Assembly: GCA_012841565.1 (NCBI GenBank)
Contig: DUUM01000251.1
Coordinates: 12,019 to 76,018, forward strand
Length of the DNA: 64,000 nt
Source: Candidatus Epulonipiscium sp.
Lineage (GTDB): Bacteria; Bacillota_A; Clostridia; Lachnospirales; Cellulosilyticaceae
Direction of reading: 5' to 3'
Shown here piece by piece: positions 8,065-17,569 of the stretch (the stretch's first letter is position 1; every line of letters starts with the position of its first letter). The notes under the pieces were generated by a model. It ran no database searches. It saw nothing but the letters and a program-made list of their open reading frames with translations, and was not told the DNA's origin. Made by a program: the position numbers and the translations under genes.

Positions 8065-10324
8065 AATAATTGGAACAATAATAGTAGTGATATTGGTACT
8101 GGTTACCGCTTTATCCGTGGTGAAATCCTATTCTTATGTTTGGGATAGGGCTGATAAGAATAAGACAGGTATATATGAGGCTTATTCCACAATTCAACTT
8201 TTAAATGAAATGAGTTATGCTTTATATGTGGATGTAGCATCAGATAGGCAGCAAAGGGAATTAGTACCTCTGGAGGTATATGCACCAGATTATCAAGAGA
8301 TAAGAGTAGAGAACCATGAGAATCTAGGAAATGACCAAAATCAAGTTGTTAATGAAGAATATCTTGATGAAGAATCTATTTATGAAGAGAAAATGTATCT
8401 TTTGGACTATTTAAACGAGCAAATAGGGGATTGGCAGAGAATTGTTAAAAACAATGTGAACATTAATTATATTGTAAGAGATGATTCTACTGGTAAGGTT
8501 ATTACATCAAGTTCAGAGGAGTTTTATGAAAGATATAACAATAATAAGGAGCATGTATCTCCTGGACATCAATTTTCCTTTGAGTTATCATTTGATAAAG
8601 AAGGAAAGGTGACTGCTTCTAATGTAATTGGTGCAAGTCAAGAGGTGATTCAAGGCAATCTGGATTCCTGGAACTCAAAAAATGATAAATCTGATCACTT
8701 CTTATATAGTGATCACTATATAGATATTAAAGATGAAAACTATATCAAATTAGAAAAGCCAGAAAATATAACGATTACCTTTGATATACCAGAACAGTTA
8801 ATAGCATATGATTATTTTTATAATAGTGTATACTATCAGCACAGTAATATTTTTTTTGATTCATTTATAATCATTAGTATATTAAGCATAGTGGTTATAT
8901 TTTTAGCTGGTATTATACTTTATATAATTAAGCCATTAAAACTAGGAACAGGCCTATCATCTAAAATCCCATTTGAAATAAATGTGGCGGGAATCATATC
9001 AATTCCATTTGGAATATGGTGTATTGGTGAATTAGCTTACAGTTGGTATTATGAATATAATCTTTATACAGAAGTGACAGACTATCTTAGTATAGAGCAA
9101 ATTAATGGATTAAGTTATGGATTGCATGTAGTACTTTGGGTGTTTTTATTAGGAGTAGTGATGATAATGACCTTATCCTTACTACAAGTGTTTAGCATTG
9201 GATTAAAACCCTATTGCAAGGAAAAAACATTATTAATTCACTTTTGTAGATGGATTAGAAGGCAATCTAAACGATTTTGCAAATGGAATAGAAGACAATA
9301 CAAACGCCTTTATAACAGCTTGATTAACTTTGATTTGTCTGATAAGTCGAACAAGCTTATACTTCGCATTGTCATAGTTAATTTTTTAATCTTGCTTGTA
9401 TTATGCAGCATATGGTTTTTTGGAATTCCAATTTTAATTATTTATTCTATTGTTCTATTTATTTTACTAAAAAGAGTATATGTGGATATTCAAAACAAAT
9501 ATTCCTATCTTTTAAAAGTAACTAATAGCATGGCTGAGGGTGACCTAGAATTAGAAATTGAAGAAGATTTAGGTGTATTTGAACCACTTAAGGAGCAAAT
9601 GAAAAAGATTCAAACAGGGTTTAAAAAAGCAGTTCAGGAGGAAGTAAAAAGTCAGGGTATGAAGACAGAACTGATTACCAATGTATCTCATGACTTAAAA
9701 ACACCACTTACTGCAATTATCACTTATATTGATTTATTAAAAGACGAGAACATTACAAAAGAGGAACAACAATCTTACATTCTTACCTTAGAGCAAAAAT
9801 CCTATCGACTTAAAAATTTAATTGAAGATTTATTTGAAATGAGTAAGGCAACAAGTAAAAACATAGAAATAGAACGAACTGAAGTTGATATTGTAGCACT
9901 TATTAAACAGGTTGAGTTAGAATTACATGATAATCTAGAAGCAGCACATATTAATATGCGAATGAATCTTCCAGAAGATAAAGTGATTCTTAACTTAGAT
10001 GGTCAAAAGACATATCGCATATTTGACAATCTATTTCTAAATATATCAAAATATTCTATGGAAGATACAAGAGCTTATATCGAGTTAGAAGAATCTATGG
10101 ATCAAGTGATTGTAACACTGAAAAATATATCTGCAACAGAGATTGATTTTAAAGGTGATGAGATTACGCAACGCTTTGTACGAGGGGACAAATCCCGTAC
10201 AACAGAAGGTTCAGGTCTTGGAATTGCAATTGCAAAAAGCTTTATGGAGCTACAAGGTAGTGAACTTGAAATTGTTGTAGATGGTGATTTATTCAAAGTG
10301 ATATTAATATTTAATAAGCATTAA
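8039..10324 (+). CDS. VanS-like membrane sensor histidine kinase
   Basis: 761 residues; start is TTG inside the vanR-like gene. A transmembrane helix at about 10-30, a long extracytoplasmic domain (31-270), then several helices (about 273-297, 315-335, 360-385, 440-477) before the cytoplasmic kinase core. His551 sits in NVSHDLKTPL; the ATPase domain has an N-box (DNLFLNISKYS) and GSGLGIAIAKSF. The multi-helix insertion between sensor and kinase is larger than in classical VanS and suggests an integral-membrane sensing unit. It should phosphorylate its partner encoded just upstream. The ligand is unknown. Confidence 0.9.
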   Translation: MDIKSKNNKIIGTIIVVILVLVTALSVVKSYSYVWDRADKNKTGIYEAYSTIQLLNEMSYALYVDVASDRQQRELVPLEVYAPDYQEIRVENHENLGNDQNQVVNEEYLDEESIYEEKMYLLDYLNEQIGDWQRIVKNNVNINYIVRDDSTGKVITSSSEEFYERYNNNKEHVSPGHQFSFELSFDKEGKVTASNVIGASQEVIQGNLDSWNSKNDKSDHFLYSDHYIDIKDENYIKLEKPENITITFDIPEQLIAYDYFYNSVYYQHSNIFFDSFIIISILSIVVIFLAGIILYIIKPLKLGTGLSSKIPFEINVAGIISIPFGIWCIGELAYSWYYEYNLYTEVTDYLSIEQINGLSYGLHVVLWVFLLGVVMIMTLSLLQVFSIGLKPYCKEKTLLIHFCRWIRRQSKRFCKWNRRQYKRLYNSLINFDLSDKSNKLILRIVIVNFLILLVLCSIWFFGIPILIIYSIVLFILLKRVYVDIQNKYSYLLKVTNSMAEGDLELEIEEDLGVFEPLKEQMKKIQTGFKKAVQEEVKSQGMKTELITNVSHDLKTPLTAIITYIDLLKDENITKEEQQSYILTLEQKSYRLKNLIEDLFEMSKATSKNIEIERTEVDIVALIKQVELELHDNLEAAHINMRMNLPEDKVILNLDGQKTYRIFDNLFLNISKYSMEDTRAYIELEESMDQVIVTLKNISATEIDFKGDEITQRFVRGDKSRTTEGSGLGIAIAKSFMELQGSELEIVVDGDLFKVILIFNKH

Positions 10325-10400
10325 TTAAAAAGATGTTTAATAGATGCTGGAGAACTGCTTAAGCTAGTCTTATTTAAGATAGAGCGATTATTTCTGAAGA

Positions 10401-10823
10401 ATGGAGCGTGGTGGTTTTCCGCTTGCTTGCGCCACTATCCATTCCATCCCGGTTCAGTATTTACACGGGTTTGGATATTTATTTGCCGTATTGGCTCTTA
10501 TAATACGGTTAAATATGAGTTTAATCCGAGTTATCAGTCTTTTAATTATCCCTGTTATCTATTCCATCTTTATTACTGTACTTGGCATTTCTCTGAATAA
10601 GAAATATCCAAATTATGAGTGGGACAGCAAAATGATGGTTGTCAAACAAAACATTCCTGCTATTATATCCGGCATTATTGGAATGGTTGCGGTGGCTACG
10701 CCGATATTACTTAACTGGTTTTTATCCTTTCCGCTTATGCCTACGCTATGGGGTACAGCGTTTATTTTGATTATTGCGGCAAGTGTTATGTATCAAAAAG
10801 CTTGTAAATCAAATTATATTTAG
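10401..10823 (+). pseudogene. Degenerate fragment of an ABC-type membrane permease
   Basis: The frame encodes about 140 residues, of which the part from about 10500 on (ISLLIIPVIYSIFITVLGI, KYPNYEWDS, MMVVKQN, then three hydrophobic helices) resembles the C-terminal half of large clostridial ABC export permeases. The first ~30 residues look unrelated, the start lacks a convincing ribosome site, and the locus is flanked by other remnants. It is interpreted as a decayed 3' end. Confidence 0.4.
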
Positions 10824-10902
10824 TTCAAGGAGGACACTGTTATGAAGAAATCTATCTTGAAAGACATATCAGCCGGGGCAATAACTTCTATCTGTCCGGT
10901 TG

Positions 10903-11013
10903 ATGTCAAAGCAAGAAAGCCAGAATCCTGCAACAGTACGTCATGCCCTCAAAGACTTAGAACAACAAGGGCTAATCAATATACGGTGTAATAGGTGCTG
11001 TTACGCTATTTAG
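10903..11013 (+). pseudogene. Remnant of a GntR-like helix-turn-helix gene
   Basis: A 36-codon frame contains NPATVRHALKDLEQQGLI, the recognition helix and wing of GntR-type winged helices, then runs into the IS21 remnant and stops. No regulator body follows. Confidence 0.35.
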
Positions 11014-11098
11014 TGTGGTTCGCTTCATCTATAAGCATTTGGCTGTTACTTCGTGTATAAGGCAGCTTAAGCTCAAAGGCGAGGTCTGAAATGCTCAT
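11006..11098 (-). pseudogene. istB: IS21 helper ATPase IstB, N-terminal stub
   Basis: Starts directly after the istA stop with an AGGAGG site and reads MSISDLAFELKLPYTRSN, the usual IstB beginning, but stops after 30 codons. The AAA+ ATPase body is absent. Confidence 0.7.
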
Positions 11099-11099
11099 G

Positions 11100-11612
11100 T
11101 TACCGTCCTCCTAAGCAGATGCTATTGTATTTACTTGTTTGTTTTCTGGTTAAATTATTTAATCCCATCTCATTCTTATCAGCTTTAAATTTAATGATGT
11201 TAATAGGTGCATTTTGATATTCTGCTAAGATTTGTATAAGTTCATCAAAGCTCTTTTCTTTGTTCTTTCTAATTACCTACTAGGTACTCAGGAACAGAAT
11301 AAAAGTTGTTTCCTGTTTGAACAAAGCTGTATTTATTAACTTTTAGGGTTGTTATATCAGCTAGCTCAAGCTTGGGTTTATAAGGTAACAAGCAAGCGAC
11401 TTCTTCAGCTGTTTTACTTTTATTATTTAATTTCACGAGCTCGTTATTTAGGAAATCTTGCGCATCCTCAAAGGTCTTAAACTTGTAATGCAAGGCAAAT
11501 ACTTTATTCCTAATGATCTTTACACTCCCCTCTACATGGCCTTTCTCATTTTTTCTAACTTCCGATTTGAGTGTCCTTCCAATTTTAATTTTATAATTGC
11601 GTGCTTATCCAT
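11100..11612 (-). pseudogene. istA: IS21 transposase IstA, deletion and frameshift derivative
   Basis: Reverse-strand start at 11612 gives MDKHAIIKLKLEGHSNRKLE, the IstA N-terminal helix-turn-helix. A large deletion then joins it, out of frame, to the end of the catalytic region (NEKGHVEGSVKIIRNK), which continues through LADITTLKVNKYSFVQTGNN and NFYSVPEYLVG. Another frame change follows before the C-terminal KYNSICLGGR and stop next to istB. Cannot produce active transposase. Confidence 0.75.
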
Positions 11613-11770
11613 TAATATAATCACTCCATCACCACCTTCAATATACATTTTAATATATCGAAGGAATTAGTTAAAGAGTGGACCGCTTTTCAATTAATAT
11701 TCGTTGATTAAGGGGTACTTTTAGAGTACCATATACAATTTCGTGGGGAGTTGTGTTATTTTCATATTAG

Positions 11771-11850
11771 AGATTGAAAATGAACTGAAATAAAAGTAGA
11801 ATCAGATTAGAATATTAAATTAACTGAAAAGTGGAATATGAGATGGAGCA
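11771..11850 (+). promoter_or_regulatory. Promoter-leader cassette, copy D (partial, orphan)
   Basis: The first 55 nt align without gaps to copy A (41 of 55 identical by hand count) and keep TTGAAA-N17-TAGAAT (11774-11802). The leader half has diverged. No intact gene follows; only a GNAT-like remnant at 11951. Confidence 0.55.
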
Positions 11851-11950
11851 AATTATTATTAGTTAAAACTGGAAAATCATATATAATATTAGTTAATAAT
11901 GTTGTAGGTTTCATCATTATAAAAAAAGTTTGGGCTTTAGGGGGATTGAA

Positions 11951-12047
11951 ATGATTAGGGAATTTAAATTAAAAGATAGTGAACCGTGCAGTAGTAATAA
12001 AAGTTTTTAAGAATGATGCAACTACAGAAACTTGTTTTGTGATTTAG
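11951..12047 (+). pseudogene. Remnant of a GNAT-family acetyltransferase N-terminus
   Basis: A GGGGGATTGAA site precedes MIREFKLKDSEP, a typical GNAT beginning; after a frame change the text reads IKVFKNDA, also typical of the first helix, and then stops. The rest of 10824-12314 holds the HTH, IS21 and cassette D remnants, a terminator at 12167 and nothing else recognised. Confidence 0.35.
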
Positions 12048-12166
12048 TCGATATGTTTACGACAACAGACGACTTGTAAGACATTCGTTCTATCCTCTCA
12101 AGCCAGGGTGAGACGGTTGCGGGAATCGAGTGAGAAAATAGTAGTGGGTAAATAAAGTTTTGCTTT

Positions 12167-12196
12167 GGCTCAAGGGTTTGTCCCTTGGGCCTTTTT
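12167..12196 (+). terminator. Rho-independent terminator
   Basis: GGCTCAAGGG pairs with CCCTTGGGCC, followed by T5. The gene it once served is not recognisable; it insulates the BceAB-like operon from upstream remnants. Confidence 0.8.
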
Positions 12197-12314
12197 GCAC
12201 TTTAAAAATGAGATAGTTTGCTTTGTATAAATATTTAAGGATTATTTAAGGTAGGTGTAAACCTCATGTAAGATTATGAATGTATAGTAGTAAGAAGAAA
12301 GAGGTGCATATGAA

Positions 12315-13082
12315 ATGGCATATATATTAAAAGTGAACAATGTAGAAAAAACATATGGGATAGGAGCAAATATTTTTAGAGCCCTTAAAAATATAACTTT
12401 TACTATTGAAGCAGGTGAGTTTGTCGGAATAATGGGTCCATCGGGAGCTGGAAAATCGACATTATTAAATGTACTAGCAACGATCGATTATCCAACGAGT
12501 GGAGATATTTTTATTGAACAAGATAACATTGCTAAGATGTCAGAGAATAAGTTAGCAGAATTTCGGCGAAAGAACTTAGGATTTATTTTTCAAGACTATA
12601 ATTTGCTCGATTCCTTAACGGTAAGAGAAAATATTTTACTACCACTTGCGATTGAAAAAAGACCAGTCAAGGAAATTAATGAAAAGGTAACTTCTATAGC
12701 CAAAATATTTAATATTGAGAATCAATTGGATAAATATCCTTATCAAATTTCCGGTGGAGAAAAGCAACGAACTGCCTCATCACGTGCATTGATAACTAAT
12801 CCAAAACTTTTATTTGCAGATGAACCAACTGGGGCACTTGATTCCAAATCTGCAACTGAGTTTTTAGAAAACTTATGGTCATTAAATGTAGAGCAAAAAG
12901 CAACGATTATGATGGTAACACATGATGCCTATGCGGCTAGTTTTTGTAGTCGAATAATTTTTATTAAAGATGGTGAATTATCAAAGGAAATAAGCCGTCA
13001 AAATTATGGGAGACAGGAGTTTTTTCAACTCATTTTGGAGGAGTTATCATATTTAGGTGGTGCTGATTATGACTTTATTTGA
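12315..13082 (+). CDS. BceA-like ABC transporter ATPase
   Basis: 255 residues. Walker A GPSGAGKST (41-49), Q-loop around FIFQDYN (91-97), signature SGGEKQR (147-153) and Walker B LLFADEPTGALD (167-178). The MacB/LolD-type ATPase is paired with a 10-helix permease that overlaps by 14 bp, as in bacitracin-type BceAB and YxdLM systems, which protect the envelope against peptide antibiotics or move lipid-bound substrates. The C-terminal residues (about 230-255) extend beyond the core domain. Confidence 0.92.
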   Translation: MAYILKVNNVEKTYGIGANIFRALKNITFTIEAGEFVGIMGPSGAGKSTLLNVLATIDYPTSGDIFIEQDNIAKMSENKLAEFRRKNLGFIFQDYNLLDSLTVRENILLPLAIEKRPVKEINEKVTSIAKIFNIENQLDKYPYQISGGEKQRTASSRALITNPKLLFADEPTGALDSKSATEFLENLWSLNVEQKATIMMVTHDAYAASFCSRIIFIKDGELSKEISRQNYGRQEFFQLILEELSYLGGADYDFI

Positions 13083-14928
13083 TTTAGTAACAAAAAACAT
13101 TAGGCGTAATATCAAACACTACGGATTATATATTGGTGCAACGGTATTTTCAATCATTATATATTTCATTTTTGCTATATTAAAGTATAGTGAAAATATT
13201 GGTGGCTTAATGGATACGTCTATAAAAATGAAAGGAATTATGAGTGCCTCAGCTTTTGTATTGATGATTTTTTCAATGGCGTTTATTCTTTATTCTAATA
13301 CGTTTTTTATAAAAAAACGTAAAAAAGAAGTAGCTTTGTATTCTTTATTAGGATTAAAAAAAGGTAAAATTGGATTTATGCTTTTCTTCGAAAATATGAT
13401 GATTGGGATTATTTCATTGGTTATGGGTATAGTATTTGGTTTCTTTTTAGCTCAATTCTTTTTGGCCATTTTATTACGACTAATGGGGATTCAAATTGGG
13501 ATGGAGTTTGCTTTTTCTGGCCAAGCCATAGTTGAGACGACAATTGTATTTTTCGTTATATTTCTTATAACATCATTGAGTGGCTATCGTATTATTTATA
13601 AATTCAAGTTAGTTGATTTATTCCAGGCGGCCAATAAAGGAGAAAAACAACCCAAGACTTATTTAATCAATGTATTAATGGGAATTTTATCACTATCAGT
13701 AGCTTATTGGATTGCGTTACAAGATTTAACAACATCAGAAGTGTGGAGAAAATTTGGTATAAGTACACCACTTCTAATTATTGGATTGACGATTATTGGT
13801 TCCTATTTTTTATTTAATAATGTGCTTGTTTATATATTAAATAAAATGATAAAAAAAGAGAGATGGGCATGGAAAGGCCTTAATTTGATGACCGTTTCAC
13901 AACTGCTATATCGTATTCGTGGAAATGCAAAGACACTGACAATCATTACTATCTTAAGTGCGACTACTATTACTGCTGGTGGTGCTGTATTTGGGATGTA
14001 TTATACTACAGATAAAATGGTTGAACAATATGCACCATTTTCCTTTATGTGGGAGGGATCACAAAACAAAATACCAATGGAGTTTGTAGAATCATCCATT
14101 AATTTTGAAGTGAAAACTGTACGTGTTCATGGTGAAAAAAGGGACGTAGAATACAAAGTTATTAGCCAATCAATATTTGAACTGCTTGCTCAAACATTGA
14201 AATGGGATGATATTGAACAAACTAAAAATAAGGAAATGGAAGCTTTGTTGATAGAACCTTTCTATGATGAGCGTTGGTCGGAAAAACAGGATGGAATACA
14301 AATTAATGACAATTGGTATCAAATTAGTAAAATATATGTAGAACCCATTTTCAATATAGAGGTATTACCAGGGAGCGTACTAGTTTTAAGTGATGAGCAG
14401 TTTAAGGAACTAAATCAAGAATCTATCAATTTTTGTGCCATTCTACTTGATGATTATAGAAAGTATGCTGATTTAGCTGAAGAATTAATTACTTTGATTG
14501 ATGCTGATAAATTCTCAAGTACACTTATTAATTATCAAAAAGCACTAAAAGATTCGGGAGCAATATTGTTCGTAGGTAGTTTTTTAGGATTAGTATTTTT
14601 ATTAGCAACAGGAAGCATTATTTTCTTTAAAATGCTAACAGAAGCAGAAGAAGATAAAAGTAAATACGCTATACTTTATAAGATTGGTGTATCAAAACAA
14701 GCTATGAAAAGAACTATTCGTTACCAAGTAGGGGTTGTTTTCTTGGGGCCATTATTGCTAGGACTAGTGCATGGGACTGTGGCTTTAATCGCTTTTTCTA
14801 ATTTAATGGATATGAATTTATTAAAGCCAGTCTTATTATGGATGCTTGCTTATACGATTATTTATATTATATATTATTTTATTACTCTTAAAGGATTTTA
14901 TCAAACAGTCATAAAGGAGGGGAATTAG
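13069..14928 (+). CDS. BceB-like FtsX-domain ABC permease
   Basis: About 619 residues. Two FtsX-type membrane units flank a long extracellular loop (roughly residues 300-490), the architecture of BceB/YxdM. The ATG at 13069 is preferred over one 12 bp upstream because AGGTGG lies 8 bp before it. The extracellular loop is where target peptides are thought to be recognised in this family. Overlap with the ATPase gene and 1-bp spacing to the YxeA-like gene indicate one operon. A two-component pair follows at 15401. Confidence 0.92.
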   Translation: MTLFDLVTKNIRRNIKHYGLYIGATVFSIIIYFIFAILKYSENIGGLMDTSIKMKGIMSASAFVLMIFSMAFILYSNTFFIKKRKKEVALYSLLGLKKGKIGFMLFFENMMIGIISLVMGIVFGFFLAQFFLAILLRLMGIQIGMEFAFSGQAIVETTIVFFVIFLITSLSGYRIIYKFKLVDLFQAANKGEKQPKTYLINVLMGILSLSVAYWIALQDLTTSEVWRKFGISTPLLIIGLTIIGSYFLFNNVLVYILNKMIKKERWAWKGLNLMTVSQLLYRIRGNAKTLTIITILSATTITAGGAVFGMYYTTDKMVEQYAPFSFMWEGSQNKIPMEFVESSINFEVKTVRVHGEKRDVEYKVISQSIFELLAQTLKWDDIEQTKNKEMEALLIEPFYDERWSEKQDGIQINDNWYQISKIYVEPIFNIEVLPGSVLVLSDEQFKELNQESINFCAILLDDYRKYADLAEELITLIDADKFSSTLINYQKALKDSGAILFVGSFLGLVFLLATGSIIFFKMLTEAEEDKSKYAILYKIGVSKQAMKRTIRYQVGVVFLGPLLLGLVHGTVALIAFSNLMDMNLLKPVLLWMLAYTIIYIIYYFITLKGFYQTVIKEGN

Positions 14929-14929
14929 C

Positions 14930-15304
14930 GTGAGAAAAATATTTATTGTTCCAGCTATATTAATGTTGGGGGTGATATTATTATTTACTTATTGTGATAT
15001 TAATATTAATAAAATTGGAAAAGATAATGTATATATAGAAATTATAGAACCTACAGGTACTGAGGAAGATAGGTTAGATAATGGGGAAGTGATAACCAGG
15101 TATATCTACAATCAAAGAGCATTTGATAAAGAAGGGAAATCAGTAGAAATAGAATTCTCTGCAGGCAAAAAATTACGAAAAGGAGCCTATTTAATGCTCT
15201 ATATTAAGGATGGAAATGTGGTTACGTCTTATGATGAAGTAAAATGGAGCGAAATCCCAAGTAATGCACAAATAGAATTAGAATACTATAATATTGGTAA
15301 TTAA
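14930..15304 (+). CDS. YxeA-family secreted protein
   Basis: 124 residues with an N-terminal membrane helix or signal (residues ~4-22, ending in a Cys-containing TYCDI). The following small beta-rich domain carries YIYNQRAFDKEGKSVEIEFSA-like strands and a KLRKGAYLMLYIKDG segment, as in YxeA (DUF1093). The start is GTG with AAAGGAGGGG upstream. In Bacillus subtilis yxeA lies next to the yxdLM peptide-sensing transporter; the same arrangement here supports an accessory role for this transporter. Confidence 0.8.
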   Translation: MRKIFIVPAILMLGVILLFTYCDININKIGKDNVYIEIIEPTGTEEDRLDNGEVITRYIYNQRAFDKEGKSVEIEFSAGKKLRKGAYLMLYIKDGNVVTSYDEVKWSEIPSNAQIELEYYNIGN

Positions 15305-15315
15305 ACAAAAAGACA

Positions 15316-15350
15316 AAAAGAATCAAATTGGACTTTAATTTGATTCTTTT
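15316..15350 (+). terminator. Terminator of the bceAB-yxeA operon
   Basis: AAAAGAATCAAATT pairs with AATTTGATTCTTTT around a short loop; A-rich and T-rich flanks. It separates the transporter operon from the downstream regulator/kinase pair. Confidence 0.8.
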
Positions 15351-15400
15351 CATGTATAATAGAATAAATATGTAAACATTAAATACTATAGAGGTGTTGT

Positions 15401-16114
15401 ATGAAAAATTTATCAAATAGTGAAAAGATATTGATAATAGATGATGAGGAAGATATCCTAAAGCTTTTATCCACGGTATTAAAAAGAGAAGGACTTGACA
15501 ATATATATACAGCTGAGGACGCTGTAAGTGGATATGCATTATTTGAAAGGGTAGACCCTGATATCATTCTTTTAGATATCATGCTACCAGATGGTGATGG
15601 ATACGAAATATGTAAAAAAATTAGGCTGACATCCGATGTGCCTATCTTATTTATGTCTGCAAAGACTGAAGAAATAGATAGAGTACTAGGTTTTGCACTT
15701 GGCGGAGATGACTATATAACAAAGCCCTTTAGTCCTAAAGAAGTAGCCTATAGGGTAAAGGTAAATCTAAGAAGAACCAATCAAAAGGACGAAAAAAATC
15801 AAGAGACTATATATGAACTTGGATTATTTAAAATAGATGAGAAAAAAATTGAAGTTAGAAAAAATGGAGAATTAGTAGAATTGAAAGCCAAGGAATACAA
15901 CATGCTTTTATATTTAGCTAAGCATCCCAATCAGATTCTAAGTAAGGAACAAATATGTTTTAATGTTTGGGGAGAGGATTATATTGGGTTTGATAACACT
16001 ATAATGGTACACATAAGAAGGTTAAGGGAAAAGATTGAAGATGACCCCTCAAATCCTAAACATATTATTAATATAAAGGGACTAGGTTATAAATTTGTCA
16101 TAGAGGATGAATAG
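15401..16114 (+). CDS. OmpR-type response regulator
   Basis: 237 residues. Receiver with DDEED near the N-terminus, Asp59 (LLDIMLPDGDG) and Lys108 (ITKPF), then a winged-helix domain ending in IKGLGYKFVIEDE. The kinase gene begins 2 bp after its stop. It follows the BceAB/YxeA operon, so it may regulate that transporter, although the kinase lacks the small two-helix BceS sensor architecture. Confidence 0.92.
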   Translation: MKNLSNSEKILIIDDEEDILKLLSTVLKREGLDNIYTAEDAVSGYALFERVDPDIILLDIMLPDGDGYEICKKIRLTSDVPILFMSAKTEEIDRVLGFALGGDDYITKPFSPKEVAYRVKVNLRRTNQKDEKNQETIYELGLFKIDEKKIEVRKNGELVELKAKEYNMLLYLAKHPNQILSKEQICFNVWGEDYIGFDNTIMVHIRRLREKIEDDPSNPKHIINIKGLGYKFVIEDE

Positions 16115-16116
16115 GA

Positions 16117-17529
16117 ATGAACTTAAAAATAACGGGAAGGTTTATTTTAACAGTAGTATTTATAACCATTATGGTATCTATTATTAATATAAGTGTGGGC
16201 ATTGGTTTTATTATCAATGGCGTAACAAATAAAGATAATGAAATAAGTGAAATGAATGATTCTTCACCGGAAGATTTTACGAGTGAATTTAATAAGTATT
16301 TGATGATAAATCAAAGCGCAGTATCTATTTATGAGGATGGAAAAGAAATATTAGAAAATGAAGATGTTTGGTTGCAGGTTTTAAATGCTGCTGGAAATGA
16401 GGTTTATAGTTATAATAAGCCCGTTGATGTTAGGGAAAGTTACACTCCCATGGAATTGATTCATGCCTATAAATACGCCTTGCCAGAGAGTATGTCTACT
16501 ATATTTATAGGAGAAAAGGTTTTTGATGACATAAATTATAGTTATATTTTAGGATTTCCTTTTGAGAAAATAAAAAGAAATGTTATTTCTTATGATATTT
16601 ATGAAGTAGTAGAAAGAATAAGAAAAGGGATCTATATCATTTTACTGATAGATATTCCTATTGCTTTGATATTTGGGTATCTATTTAGCAGAAAACTTAC
16701 AAAGCCTTTAATTGGTATTATAAATGATATTGAAATCCTTTCACAAGGAAAATATGATTTACAAAGAGATGACCAAGGGCTCTATAAGCAAGTATATAAA
16801 ACAATCAATAATTTATCTACAAAACTAAGAAGTAATGAGGAAACAAGAAGAAACTTAGACACAATGAGGGAAGAATGGATATCGAATATTTCTCATGATA
16901 TAAAAACTCCTTTAGTATCCATAAAGGGATTTGCTGAGATTTTAGCCAATGTAGAATATAATTTTACAGATGAGGAAATAAGAGACTATGGGAATATAAT
17001 AGAAAGCAAGTCTAATTATATCAAAGAACTTATAGATGATTTGAATCTTAGTACTAGATTGAAAAGTAAATTCTTAACCCTTGATTCTAAAAATACAAAT
17101 ATTGTGAGCTTAGTTAGGGAAGTAGTCATAGATATCTTAAATAATCCTAATACTAACAATATAAATATTGGGTTTACTGCAGAAAGAGAGATTATTGAAA
17201 AGAAGATTGATAAAGTGCTGATAAAAAGAGTAATCAATAATATTGTATATAACGCCATAGTGCATAATAATGAGGATGTATCTATAGATGTTAAGATAGA
17301 AGAAAAGGAAAACATCCATATATTTATTATTGATAACGGTAAGGGGATAGAGGAACAGGAAATCAAACATATATTTGATAGATATTATAGGGGAACAAAC
17401 ACAGGAGTAAAACACAAAGGATCAGGACTTGGAATGGCTATAGCAAAAGATATTGTTGAAAGCCATAATGGCTCTATCAAGATAAAAAGCCAATTAGGGG
17501 TAGGAACTGAAATAGAAGTAATCCTATAA
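16117..17529 (+). CDS. Sensor histidine kinase
   Basis: 470 residues. Transmembrane helices at about 10-34 and 171-190 enclose a ~135-residue extracytoplasmic sensor domain; HAMP-like linker 191-245; phospho-acceptor His260 in NISHDIKTPL; ATPase domain with NNIVYNAIVHN, DNGKGI and GSGLGMAIAKDI. The domain layout differs from intramembrane-sensing BceS kinases, so it senses an external signal directly. It is in one operon with the regulator upstream, and a VanZ-like gene follows after about 40 bp. Confidence 0.9.
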   Translation: MNLKITGRFILTVVFITIMVSIINISVGIGFIINGVTNKDNEISEMNDSSPEDFTSEFNKYLMINQSAVSIYEDGKEILENEDVWLQVLNAAGNEVYSYNKPVDVRESYTPMELIHAYKYALPESMSTIFIGEKVFDDINYSYILGFPFEKIKRNVISYDIYEVVERIRKGIYIILLIDIPIALIFGYLFSRKLTKPLIGIINDIEILSQGKYDLQRDDQGLYKQVYKTINNLSTKLRSNEETRRNLDTMREEWISNISHDIKTPLVSIKGFAEILANVEYNFTDEEIRDYGNIIESKSNYIKELIDDLNLSTRLKSKFLTLDSKNTNIVSLVREVVIDILNNPNTNNINIGFTAEREIIEKKIDKVLIKRVINNIVYNAIVHNNEDVSIDVKIEEKENIHIFIIDNGKGIEEQEIKHIFDRYYRGTNTGVKHKGSGLGMAIAKDIVESHNGSIKIKSQLGVGTEIEVIL

Positions 17530-17569
17530 TTAAAGATTAATGTTATTCATAAAGAAAGATGGGAGTACT

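Larger units (their letters stand above)
11006..11612 (-). mobile_element. IS21-family insertion sequence, internally deleted remnant
   Basis: On the reverse strand, a start of istA, a piece of the istA middle and end, and the first 30 codons of istB lie in their normal order but most of istA and istB is gone. No clear terminal inverted repeats could be delimited; the sequence to about 11760 on the istA side may still include the element's left end. Confidence 0.75.
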
